64,000 nucleotides of DNA, taken from NCBI GenBank assembly GCA_032622095.1, contig CP136064.1, forward strand, positions 220,300,205-220,364,204, in the 5' to 3' direction. This DNA is from Siphonodentalium dalli. Lineage: Eukaryota > Mollusca > Scaphopoda > Gadilida > Siphonodentaliidae. Position numbers and translations under genes: made by a program. Positions 1 to 11,381 of the stretch are shown here, piece by piece. Numbering within the stretch: position 1 is the first letter of the stretch; each line of letters begins with the position of its first letter. The notes below the pieces were generated by a model, which ran no database searches, was not told the DNA's origin, and worked only from the letters and a program-made list of their open reading frames with translations.

Positions 1-1419
1 ACACTGTTCGCGAACATTCCGAGTTCTCGCCTTCTATGACAGTGTGGTAGGCGAACACGCTGTACACAGTGGATTTAGAAGAAAATCCGAGAAATCGGGG
101 CGTTAGCGAAACGTGTGCATTTTTTAACAAAAACGAAAGTCTTCGAATATATATTCGAAGACGGGAGCGTTGTGAAATGTACAATCTTATGTATTAAAAC
201 ATGGCTGTGACGTCACTCCTTTGTTCATCGAGTCCAGTTTATAGGATAATGGATGGTTATTGTCGAGATCGTACATTATTTTTCAAACAACGATTCTTTA
301 TTTTAACATCGGACGCTCAGTATCCAATTTAATGAACGGTTATTTTGCTGCGGACGATTTCATTTTATATGACGTGCATGTATGATACCATAATGTATGC
401 ACGTAGCTGCATATACATGTAGGCAACAGTAAGTGTTTTCAAGTATAATATCTCTCTGACTGATTGCTAGAAAGGACAGGATATAGACCAAAATACAGAG
501 CCTCGTCACTCGGGTTGGGGTGAAATAGGGGGAGGGGGGTAGCATACAACTTAAAATTCCAGGCATGTCGTTTCATGAATAGGCATTGAATTTGCAGCTG
601 TTAAAATTTCTCGAATCTGATTCCGTTCCTATGTGGCATGTTGTAGCAACACTCACGATAAAACGTAAAACATATATAGTAATGTACATGTAAATGTAGT
701 CCTTCGATCTTCAGTATTACCCGCGATATCACACTACAAGATCCCCAAATATCCGATTTTGCCCACTGCTCGCACCAATCTGCCATTCAATATATACTTC
801 TCGGCAAAATCCGAAATATGCCGCATAATTAATTTAATACAAATGCCGAAATGTAAGGGCAAACGGAACTCAGTGTGGGTACGTCGAGTTCATTCAACGG
901 TCGTAAACGCAATAGTGTGCTGCCTGTCCGTTAAGTTGACAATGGGTTGACAAATCCGTTAAGATGTCACGCCATCCGTGCAGCCAGTGGACGAGTGGAT
1001 AGGACCGAACACATGGTACAACTCAGGTGTCTTGACCCAATTTCTGGTTAATCCATTCTGATAAGAGGTGACGCATCAAACAAATGGACTCGGCCATGTT
1101 TTAAGTCAGATAATAGCTTCAAACTGTAAATTCCCTGAAATAATGTACAGTTTTCAGCCATTGTCCTATATACTGAGGCATATTTACCAGATTTTGGGGT
1201 GGCCCAGAAAAAGGCCGTTTTTATGTTTTATTACATGATAACTGGATAATGTGTCTTGATGACTATACCTGTCGGTACGTTCACACCTTCCACTGGAAAT
1301 ATTTTTGAATAAAAAAGTGTCTCAACAAAATGGGTTAGTGGCTAAAGAAAGTGGCTCAAAGAATGTGGGTGTGTGACTCTTAAATTAACAGCCGTCCGAC
1401 AGATTAAGTTTAACAATCA
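1..1419. other. Unannotated stretch, no gene seen
   Basis: No long or convincing reading frame, RNA gene or repeat family member is visible. The only local structure noticed is a short perfect palindrome near 136-155 (cttcgaatatatattcgaag). The region ends at the target-site copy of the foldback element that follows. Confidence 0.5.
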
Positions 1420-1439
1420 GGCAACACCGGTGTGACTAA

Positions 1440-3410
1440 TTACCGCCCGTGGACACAATATCTCGACGTTATAACGTAGCGACATGCCACCTGACATGCA
1501 ACATATAAAAATTTACTCGCTCGCTCGTCTCCGGCCGGTCATATTAACCCCACAAATGCCGATTACCTGTGTGATTACCGGTGTCTTCGTGTGTTTTCAG
1601 ACAGATTATTTTGGTGATTCTCGGTAGTATAATATACCTGAGTGTTAATTCCATATATTGACTCGTTGACGCGTCCACGGCCGATGTTATTAACCCATCA
1701 AACTCCGGTAAAATAGTATATAAACAAAAAGAACCTTGGGACCGCCCGGGACCGCCCGGGCGACCCCATGGGCCCGTGGACACTATATCTCGACGATATA
1801 ACATAGCGACATACCCCACGAGGTCAAACTAGAAAATGTTACTCGCTCGCTCGACTCCGGCCGGTGTTATTAACCCCTCAAAATCCGATAAAATGGTGTA
1901 TAAACAAAAAGAACACTGGGACCGCCCGGGACCGCCCGGGAGGCCCCATGAGCCCGTGGACACTATATCTCGACGTTATAATATAGCAATAAACCCCAAG
2001 AGGTCAAAATAGAAAATGTTACTCGCTCGCTCGAATCCGGCCGGTGTTATTAACCCCTCAAAATCCGATAAAATGGTATATAAACAAAAATAACACTGGG
2101 ACCGCCCGGGAGGCCCCATGGGCCCGTGGACACTATATCTCGACGGTATAACGTAGCGACATATCCCACGAGGTCAACATAGAAAATAGTACTCGTTCGC
2201 TTGACTCTGGCCGGTGTTATTAACCCCTCAAAATCCGATAAAATGGTATATAAACAAAAAGAACACTGGGAAACGCCCGGGACCGCCCGGAAGGCCCCAT
2301 GGGCCCGTGGACACTATATATCGACGTTATAACGTAGCGGCATACCCACGAGGTCAACCTGGAAAATGTTACTCGCTCGCTCGACTCCGGTCGGTGTTAT
2401 TAACCCCTCAAAATCCGATAAAATGGTATATAAATAAAAGAACAAGTGGTGCTGTGACCGCCCGGGACCGCCCGGGGGCCACATGGGCCCGTGGACACTA
2501 TATCTCGACGGTATAACGTAGCGACATACCCCACGAGGTCAACCTAGAAAATGTTACTTGCTCGTTCGACTCCGGCCGGTTCTATTAACCCCTCAAAATC
2601 CGATAAAATAGTATATAAACAAAAAGAACATTGGGACCGCCCGGGTGGCCCCACGTGCCCATGGACACAATATCTCGACGTTATAACGTAGCCACATGCC
2701 ACATGAGGGCAACATAGAACAATATACTCTCTCGCTCGTCTCCGGTCGGTCATATTAACCCCAGTAATGCCGATATTGGCTAAAAGAGCCTGTGTGATTA
2801 CTGGTGTCTTCGTGTGTTTTCAGACAGATTATTTTCGTGATTCTCGGTAGTGCAATACACCTGAGTGTTAATTCCATATATTGACTCGTTGGCGCGTCCA
2901 CGGCCGATGTTATTAACCCCTCAAACTCCGGTAAAATAGTGTATAAACAAACAGAACCTTGGGACCGCCCGGGACCGCCTGGGCGGCCCCATGGGCCCGT
3001 GGACTCAATATATCGACGTTATAACATAGCGACATACCCCACGATGTCAACCTAGAAAATGTTACTCGCTCGCTCGACTCCGGTCGGTGTTATTAAACCC
3101 TCAAAATCCGATAAAATGGTATATAAACAAAAAGAACACTGGGACCGCCCGGGACCGCCCGGGAGGCCCCATGGGCCCGTGGACACTATATCTCGACGTT
3201 ATAACGTAGCGACATACGCCACGAGGTCAACAGACAAAATGGTACTCGCTCGCTCGACTCCGGTGGTGTTATTAACCCCTCAAAATCCGATAAAATGGTA
3301 TATAAACAAAAAGAACACTGTGACCGCCCGGGAGGCCCCATGGGCCCGTGGACACTATATCTCGACGTTATAACGTAGCGCCATACCACACGAGGTCAAC
3401 CTAGAAACGT
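1440..3410 (+). repeat. Left arm: ~175-bp tandem repeat array
   Basis: About nine units can be phased on actcgctcgctcg (near 1515, 1842, 2021, 2191, 2370, 2555, 2725, 3064 and 3244). Most spacings are 170-185 bp; two are ~330 bp because a longer unit type (1545-1690 and 2755-2905) is interposed. Each short unit contains a GC-rich ccgcccggga run, a near-palindrome around ccatgggcccgtgg, the palindrome cgttataacg, and a TATA-like tatataaacaaaaa. Point differences between units show they are diverged but still recent. Confidence 0.9.
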
Positions 3411-4749
3411 TATCCCCCCCCCCCAAACCAAATCAGATCACATCTATGTGTTCGCAGCTCTATCTCCACTTATAGAAATTGAAAAGTCACTATTTAAGGA
3501 TCGACTAGTCTAATCTAACGCACCAATTTATACATGCCTGGAATATTATCAATTATGACAAATATAGAGCGTTTATTGTAAAATCAGCCAACAATTGCTA
3601 GTATTTTCCCCTTTAAGTCGTCTGAAGTCAACAGCATATATAACTCTTGACACGCTGTGGGCTAATTTTACCCACATGTTTCAATTCTCACCGATCAGAT
3701 TGCAACAATTTTGGTTATAAAATTAATTATTTTATTTTACCAATACTTAGTGCCATTTTCTCTTGACACGCCATGGGCCAATTTCACCCACATGTTTCAA
3801 TTTTCACCTATCAGATTTCAACAATTTGGGTTATATGATTAATGATTTTATTGTATTAATAATTAGTGCCCTTTTAAGACCTCTGAAGTCAACTGGACAT
3901 GTATAATAGGATTTTCCTGGTCAAAGTACCTCCCCATATTGCAACCCAACCCACGACCTTTTGGGCAAGGACTGAAAACATTATTCCCGGCGATGGAGGT
4001 CATCATACTCTCCATATGTGGAGCTAATAAAGAAAATATATAATATGTAATATGGTCATGCCCCCCCCCCCCCCCATATAAAATATATTGACTCATCTTC
4101 AGCTTCATTAGAGCAGACGGAACACGGATACAGCACCATGGATGGAAGCGTGAATCGAATACGTGGTCGCATGATTTTAAGATATTTAGAATTAAATTTT
4201 ATTTTTAATTCACACACGATTATATATAATCTACCCCATAACGAAATATCGTGTGACTGGTCGGTAAGCAAATTAAGTACACGGGTTTCCAGTATCACAA
4301 ATACTCTCTTCGTCATATTGATCGTTACTGTCTAGCACCAAGAAGATTTTGGGATTACGACCATTTTCGATTGCAATAAAAACACGGAAACCTCATCGCA
4401 AATCTCCACTGTTGTCACGAGATTACCCGTTCGTCTTCCCCAAGTGTTATGAAAACACAGTTTCGGTTTAAATCCACCAATATGTCTTCTGATTATTGTG
4501 AACGGGTTAATGTATACAATATAACAATTGCGATACCGTTTTACTGCTAATTGATATCAACACATTCAAACATCTGCCGCGGCTCTCTTCAGACAAGCAG
4601 TTGCCGTCGAAATCAACACAATTACACCCGCTCGTGTCAAAATATAAAAATTATAGGTGTAAAGTTATTAATTTTTATTGAAAACATTCAAGAAAATTGC
4701 GATATTTACGATCATGTAGGGCCGAATATTTATGGTGATACGGTATTTT
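3411..4749. other. Spacer of the foldback element
   Basis: Starts at a C run (near 3412) and contains another C run (near 4061-4075). It holds an imperfect tandem duplication of ~125 bp (about 3640-3760 and 3763-3880; shared words include tgacacgc, gggc and cccacatgtttcaatt). Reading frames here are short and none resembles a transposase or any family I know. Confidence 0.6.
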
Positions 4750-6400
4750 GCGGGATTTTGTCTTGACGCGCCAGCGAGTCAATATCTGGAAGTCACTATC
4801 AAATGGTATTGCACTACCAAGCATCATCAAAATATGCTGTCCGAAATCAAAAGAAGACACCGAGCTGTCCGTACCCTCGGATTTTATGGGGTTAATAATA
4901 CCGGCCGGAGTCGAGTAAGATTTTCTAGGTTGACCTCATGGGGTATGTCGCTACGTTATACCGTCGAGATATAGTGTCCACGGGCCCATGGGGCCCCCCG
5001 GGCGGTCCCAGTGTTCTTTTTGTTTATATACCATTTTATCGGATTTTGAGGGGTTAATAACACCTGCCGGAGTCGAGCGAGCGAGTACCATTTTCTATGT
5101 TGACCTCCTGGGGTATGTCGCTACGTTATAACGTCGAGATATAGTGTCCATGGGGCCTCCCGGGCGGTCCCAATGTTCTTTTTGTTTATATACCATTTTA
5201 TCGGATTTTGAGGGGTTAATAACACCGGCCGGAGTCGAGCGAGCGAGTAACATTTTCTAGGTTAACCTCGTGGGGTATGTCGCTAAGTTATAACGTCGAG
5301 ATATAGTGTCCTCGGGCCCGTCGGGCCGCCCGGGTGGTGCCGGGCGATCCCAGTGTTCATTTTGTTTATATACCATTTTATCGGATTTTGAGGGGTTAAT
5401 AACACCGGCCGGAGTCGAGCGAGCGTGTACCATTTTCTATGTTGACCTCGTGGGGTATGTCGCTACGTTATAACGTCGAGATATAGTGTCCACGGGCCCA
5501 TGTGGTCTCCCGGGCGGTCCCAATGTTCTTTTTGTTTATATACCATTTTATCGGATCTTGAGGGGTTAATAACACCGTCCGGAGTCGAGCGAGCGAGTAA
5601 CATTTTCTAGTGTAACCTCGTGGGGTATGTCGCTATGTGTTAACGTCGAGATATAGTGTCCTCGTGCCCTTGGGGCCGCCCGGGCAGTCCCGGGCGGTCC
5701 CAGTGTTCATTTTGTTTATATACCATTTTATCGGATCTTGAGGGGTTAATAACACCGGCCGAGGTCGAGCGAGCGAGTACCATTTTCTAGGTTGACCTCG
5801 TGGGGTATGTCGCTACGTTATAACGTCGAGATATAGTGTCAATGGGCCCAGGGGCCCGCCCGGGCGGTCCCAATGTTCTTTTTGATTATATACCATTTTA
5901 TCGGATCTTGAGGGGTTAATAACACCGACCGGAGTCGAGCGAGCGTGTAACATTTTCTAGGTTGACCTCGTGGGGTATGTCGCTATGTTATAACTTTGAG
6001 ATATAGTGTCCACGCGCCCATGGGGCCGCCCGGGCGGTCCCGGGCTATCCCAATGTTCTTTTTGTTTATACACTATTTTACCGGAATTTGAGGGGTTAAT
6101 AACATTGTCCGTGGACGCCTCAACGAGTCAATATATGGAATTAACACTCAGGTGTATTGCACTACCGAGAATCACCAAAATAATCTGTCTGAAAACACAC
6201 GAAGACACCAGTAATCACACAGGCTCTTTTAGCCAATATCGGCATTTGTGGGGTTAATATGACCGACCGGAGACGAGCGAGCGAGTAAATTGTTCTATGT
6301 TGCCCTCAGGTTGCATGTCGCTACGTTATAACGTCGAGATATTGTGTCCACGGGCAAGTGGGGCCACCCGGGCGGTCCCGGGCGGTCCCGGGCGGTAAAT
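4750..6400 (-). repeat. Right arm: the same tandem repeat, inverted
   Basis: Units are the reverse complement of the left arm, phased on gagcgagcgagta (near 4906, 5071, 5230, 5410, 5580, 5760, 5932 and 6270). The longer unit type is present at 6105-6260 and, more diverged, at 4750-4910. As on the left, a long unit lies close to the outer end, so the arms mirror each other in unit order as well as in sequence. The outermost GC-rich segment (6360-6395) is longer than on the left, which lost ~40 bp there. Confidence 0.9.
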
Positions 6401-6418
6401 AGTCACACCCGGCAACAC

Positions 6419-8092
6419 TATGCAGCCACGAGACAGTTTGAATGAAAGCTCTCGCTAATTGATTCTCGGCTAATGCCACAGTGACTGGTTGTAATTGTAT
6501 TCCGTGCATGGATGAATGGGTTTCCTATTTCTACTCGATAAAAACACATTCATTGTATTGCTTTCACATTGCCAAACATTAGTGAAAGAAAGAAAGGACA
6601 CATATCATATAATATCAGACTATGCGTAAACACTATTGTGTACCCGTGTCAACTGTTGAATTTGAGAGGGTCTGCTCGTACCAAAATTTAATCAAAGATA
6701 AACGGCGAAACATACCTTCTGTTCCACATTTAAACGTATTAACGAACATTGCAATTGAAGGCCCTCCAATGTTAGACTTTAATTTTGGTAAAGCATTTAA
6801 TAAATGTTTGATTATTAATATTGTTGTTAATAGTGTCGTTGTTTTACCTACCAGAACCTGTTATACTACTTAGAATAAATATTTGAGATAATTAGCCTGT
6901 GTTGTTCTTTGAATATGTTTAAATGTTTCCAGTGGCCGAGTTACCGCCAGCAGAGGGTACTGCTGGAGCAATCTGGTATTCCACAGGCAGATGCACGAAG
7001 TCTCCCTCAGCCTCGTGTAGAGTCCAGCTAAGGGTATCCACAACGTGCAATCTTCCAGGGTGGCTAATAATGCAGAGGGGATTAAAACTGCCAGGTCGAG
7101 AATCACTCAGTCTGAATCATTTGGGCGGCGTAACCCGTAGGACGACCATACAACTCACAATTGAGCAACAAGAGACAATGCAAGCACTGCGACTTGTCCG
7201 CTCAACCGACGGCCGGCGAATGAAAAAGATATGGTGAATTCAAAGGGGCTTGTTTTATATGTGAAATGAGCGGACCTCTGAGAAACCACTTCTTTTTATT
7301 TTGAGATTTCTTTCTTTTTCTAAAGCATTTGTGTTCATGTTTGGTGAATTAAGATCTTCATCAACATTGCCAAAGATGATCATCAAAAATAGACACTGTT
7401 TCCAAGAACAAAACTTTTATTTTTGAATTAAGAATGAATATAGATCGTGAAGTTTTACTCATTGTTACGAGTAATTACTCACTCAGTAACCTGGGCCAAA
7501 TAAACGCATCACCAGGATTCAGGAATGGCAGGATAGCTGGAGACTCAAGGATAGCAGGACATACATGATCCAGATTTGAACTGAGGAATCATAAGACATA
7601 ACGCAGTTGGGTTGATATACAAATAGACAGCTCGACCACATATTATCAACCAAACCCAAACAGCGTTACAGATTATTAACTTTCCGTAAACCTTATAAAA
7701 CACCACTAATTTAATTATGTTGTGAGAGTTTCCTGAAATGAATGCTAATGATTGACAAATATTTTTTCAAATTGCCTGAGGAATTAAAAAGTGACTTGCC
7801 AAAACTTTTGCCAAATGAAAATATTTTTTGCCAAATGTGAATTATTTTTGCCATTGGCAAATTTGGCAAGTGGCAGAGCGAACCCTTCCCACCACGAGTA
7901 TACCTTACGTCACATGAACCAGGGGGTGCTTCCATTCATTACGCTCGGCTGCAATGGGTAATGAAATTCAATGGGCAATGAATGGAATGACCTGGCGTAA
8001 ATAAGCCGGGCTACGCTCTCTTCACCTACGGTCGAGGTGGTGTAACTGGGAACGTATTGTAATGTGACGTCACTTTCCGCGCGAAGATCGTA
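6419..8092. other. Mostly unannotated; possible exon only
   Basis: No mobile element or RNA gene recognised. AT-rich sequence with one short exon-like patch (6933-7031, listed separately). Near 7800-7870 there is a locally repetitive ttgccaaat / atttggcaa motif. Open frames are below 110 codons and on conflicting strands. Confidence 0.4.
6933..7031 (+). other. Possible terminal exon or exon remnant
   Basis: A pyrimidine-containing tract ending in tttccag (AG at 6931-6932) precedes a 32-codon frame that begins WPSYRQQRVLLEQSG and ends PRVESS before TAA. Composition is more protein-like than its surroundings and the acceptor is reasonable. There is no homology I recognise, no partner exon in view, and longer non-coding frames overlap it. 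It could equally be chance. Confidence 0.15.
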
Positions 8093-10650
8093 TTTTTTTT
8101 TTTTTAAACATATTTTAATGTATTTAGAAAAAATATACATAGGGATCAGGGCACAAGTTGCCCCTCTCCTAATACAATCATGGAACATACATAAAAATAC
8201 ATAGCAGATATAGCAAACTGTTTATAAAGAAAGGTGCAGAGTGTGTGTGTGCTGCGGATGTCGGGTTTCCATCTGTATTCCAATCTCGGTTATGCAGAAA
8301 ACGCTAGAACTCAGTGAGTTGAAAGATGAATAGCGAAATTTACCATACATGAGTTTGTTCAAAACGCTCTGTTTTAGCTATAAAAGATTGAGTAATGCGG
8401 AAAAGAGTAGTGTTCTTTTGATTTGATATACCTTTTACCCCATATAAGAAATGATTTGCTTCTAATGATTGAAAGCCATTAATACTTAAATTTCGGTAAA
8501 AGTAAATTCTCTGATCTACAAATAAAGGGCAAACATGAAAATAGTGATTGGCGTCTTCAATGTCTAAGTTACAGGGGCATATAGGCGAATATGATATGTG
8601 ATTATCAAACATATCCGAACGGAGATCACTACACTGATTCCGAATTTTACAGTGTATTGTATTAATTTTCCTTTTTCCTGTATAAAAATAAGAGGGTGGT
8701 TTTATTATTGGGTCTATAATCCCTAAATTGGCTTTGAAATCGGAAATGGAGGTTGCATTGATTACATACACAGGTAATTTGTTCCATTCCAGAACAACAG
8801 ATGGGAGAAATGACTGTTTAAAATGCTCAGTGTTAGCGAAATAGGAATAAAGTTATTTGGAAATCGAAGATTATAATCCGATCGTTCTCTGGAGCGTGCC
8901 GGTAGGAGATATGTCAGATACAAAGGGGTGTCTTCATTGATAATTCTGTAAATTGCTTGCAAATGGCGATGTTGCCTACGCCTGTGTAGTGTCCGCCAAC
9001 CTACCTCAAGCCATAACTTGTTAAGTGATATTGAACGATTTAGGCCGGTTACGATTCTAGCGGCGTCTTTATGTATTCGGTCGAGTTTTTCCAATAAGTA
9101 ATCGGGTGCTGAATCCCATACGACGTCAGCATAATCCAAAATAGGAAGGATATACGCATTGTTTTTTTTTTCGAGTGTCTTTCTATCGAGATCGTTTTTA
9201 AATTTCCTCAATTGTGATAGTCTAGAAGTAGCTTTGTTTGCTGTGTATTCTATTTGTTTGTTCCATTTTAAATTTGATTGAAATTCAAGGCCAAGGTGCT
9301 TATGCGATTCGTTAAATGAAATAGTTTCGTCCTGGAATATTAAATCTGGAGAATTATCTTGAGGCACGAATGAGAAGGATATTGCCTTGGTTTTCTTGGG
9401 ATTGAACGAAACTAACCAGTTGTCTGCCCATAGACTGACCCTTTTGAGGTCCTCGTTTAGTTCTGATTGTAGGATGTTAAAATTGAAGTGAGAAGCTGTG
9501 AGACATGTGTCATCAGCATACATTCTAACAGTTGATGTGAGGTTATCTGGTATGTCATTAATGTATATTAAAAATAGGAAAGGCCCCAAGGATATATCCT
9601 TGGGGAACACCCGCTGTGATGGTTTCAAATCAGAATAAGTGTTATTGATTCGGACCCTTTGCTTCCTGTTAGTGAGATAGTCCTCCAGCCATTTAGAAAG
9701 CGACCCTCTTATCCCAAACGCGGTAGTTTTGGCAATCAACCCTCTGTGCCAGACTCTCTCGAATGCTTTAGAGATATCACAAAATACTGAACAAGTGTAT
9801 AAGCCTTTGTCGAGTGTCTGACACAGCTGGTGATAAAGATCAATCATTTGGAATGTAGTGCTGTGTTTCTGAACGAAACCCGACTGATTTTGAAATAGGA
9901 GTTTATTCTCATCGAAAAAGGACGAGATTCTCTTTAGAACTAACTTTTCAAGAATTTTACCCAGGCATGGTAGAAGGGAAATTGGTCGGTAATTAGCGCT
10001 ATCTGCGGAATCTCCATTTTTAAAGATAGGAATCACATTGGCTTTCTTCCACTGTGATGGGAACTTTCCCGTTTGTAGAGATTTTTTAAAAATTAAGAAA
10101 AGAGGGTGGGCTATAGCGTTAGCCGTGCCGTGGAGCATTTTTGGACTAACTCCGTCATAGCCATAGGCTTTGTTCGTTTTAAGTGATCTGATCGCAGATA
10201 TGACATCATCGACTGAAAATTTAAGTTCTGATAATTCTTTTTTGCATCGTGAACTGAAATCAGGTAGTTTGTGATCTTTCTGGTCAATCGTGGAATTTGA
10301 GAGGAATTTTTTATTCAGGCACTCGGCTTTTCCCAAATCGTTTGAGACAAAAGATACACCATTGACTTTAATATCTCCATCCGTAGAATAAATAGGTGGT
10401 ATTTTTGTTATCTTCTTTTTGTTCAAAAGAAAGTTGATGAGATGCCAGAATTCACGGGGCGAAGAACTGTCATTTACCCTATCTTCGATATTGTTTTCAA
10501 ATTTGGCTTTCGCATACTTTTTCATGTTGTTGACTTTGTTCCTCGATTTTTTGTATTTTGTCCAATTATTTTCAGTGCCAGACTTGATGGCGACCGATCG
10601 CAATCTATCTCGACGTCGAATCTCACGTAGATCGGTTGTCAACTGAGAAA
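8093..10650 (-). mobile_element. LINE a, copy A (5'-truncated non-LTR retrotransposon)
   Basis: Minus-strand element. Its poly(A) tail is seen on the plus strand as a T run at 8093-8105, its coding part covers 8340-10654, and it is truncated at the 5' side within the linker between endonuclease and RT. No endonuclease sequence is left. Its 5' part and the adjoining flank (9494-10827) are repeated at 13456-14790 because LINE b lies between the two copies. The coding style resembles CR1/Jockey-type elements. Confidence 0.85.
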
Positions 10651-10654
10651 GCAC
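8340..10654 (-). pseudogene. LINE a reverse transcriptase, frameshifted
   Basis: Reading from 10654: a basic linker (RRRDRLRSV, FWHLINFL), RT fingers (NYRPISLLPCLGKILEK), QSGF, motif A (FCDISKAFERVWH), motif C (MYADDTCL), thumb (HKHLGLEFQSN, AARIVTGLNR), then a C-terminal CCHC-like knuckle (CPCN...HYFHVCP) in a second frame. Lesions: a 1-base frameshift near 8845 separates the C-terminal 140 codons. Around residues 341-355 two opposite 1-base indels (near 9627 and 9584-9587) scramble RT motif B, the PQG...LGP region, while keeping the frame open. The 630-codon frame therefore looks intact but should not be catalytic. Confidence 0.85.
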
Positions 10655-10827
10655 AAGAAAAATATTTATGTAATGGACTAATTGAATTTTATTTGTTATG
10701 ATTTGTCATGATTATATAATATATAATTCTTAAATAACGGAGATGCTAGTGAAGCAATGCATATCCTTTATCCCGATATGGTTGCTACTGGGAAAACCCA
10801 ATGGCTATCAATAGAGCTCACAGTACT
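9494..10827. repeat. 1.33-kb direct duplication, copy A
   Basis: Nearly identical to 13456-14790 (I count three differences: one base near 10290, one near 10684, and a one-base indel at 9627). It covers the 5' half of LINE a from RT motif C outward plus ~175 bp beyond the start of the reading frame. It abuts exactly the 3' ATA tail of LINE b at 10828. Confidence 0.95.
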
Positions 10828-10862
10828 ATTATTATTATTATATCTTTATTTCCTCCAGATAT
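10828..10862 (-). repeat. 3' tail of LINE b (ATA repeat and polyadenylation-like signal)
   Basis: Plus strand reads attattattattatatctttatt, that is aataaagatataataataat on the element strand. This is the expected form of a LINE 3' end that terminates in a short microsatellite rather than poly(A), and it fixes the strand of LINE b and its junction with copy A of the duplication. Confidence 0.75.
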
Positions 10863-10998
10863 TGAAGATTTTACAAAGAATATAACATTGTTATGCACAA
10901 CATAATGAATAGATATCATTATTAAATTTTATAGAAACAACACAAATAAATATGATAAGCAAGACGTATTTACATTTCTACAATGGTGGATATACTGA

Positions 10999-10999
10999 C

Positions 11000-11036
<37 letters not shown>

Positions 11037-11361
11037 GGGATGATGTTGAGAACGACGACGTTGATCGATGATGACGATGTTAATGTTGAACATGAGGAAG
11101 AAGATGACTATATTGATGATGATGATGATAATGATAATGATGATGATGACGATGATGATGATGATGTACATGATGATGAATATGATGTTGAAGATGAGGA
11201 AATTAGATTATGACGATGACGTCAATGATTACGGTGGCGATGACGACGATGAAGATTATGATGATGACATGGACGACGGCGATGATGATGACGATGATTA
11301 TGTCGATGGTGGTGACGACGATGATGATAATGATGATGATGATGATGATGATGGGCTGACT
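10999..11361. repeat. GAT/ATC trinucleotide repeat region
   Basis: Interrupted (gat)n runs over ~360 bp in the 3' UTR of LINE b, between its stop codon and the ATA tail. They create open frames of poly-Asp/Met on one strand and poly-His/Ile on the other; none should be read as a protein. Confidence 0.95.
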
Positions 11362-11381
11362 GATTTGTAATATTCAATGGA

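Larger units (their letters stand above)
1428..6410. mobile_element. Foldback-type DNA element with tandem-repeat inverted arms
   Basis: Two arms of ~1.7-2 kb lie in opposite orientation around a ~1.3-kb spacer. The outer ends match as inverted repeats: ggtgtgactaattaccgccc on the left and the same sequence with one or two changes read inward from 6410. The 8-bp direct repeat ggcaacac flanks both ends (1420-1427 and 6411-6418), as expected for a target-site duplication. Each arm is an array of ~175-bp units. Drosophila FB (foldback) elements have this architecture. No transposase frame is present, so it would be non-autonomous. The superfamily is unresolved: an 8-bp duplication fits hAT-, Mutator- or Merlin-like enzymes. 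Confidence 0.8.

Noticed and set aside
1440-6400. Arrays read as a centromeric satellite
   Set aside because: The inverted symmetric arrangement, matched termini and flanking 8-bp repeat fit a discrete foldback transposon better than a satellite block.
10983-11370. Acidic (poly-Asp/Met) and His-rich open frames on both strands
   Set aside because: They are translations of a GAT/ATC microsatellite in the LINE b 3' UTR; frames are open because the trinucleotide lacks stops.
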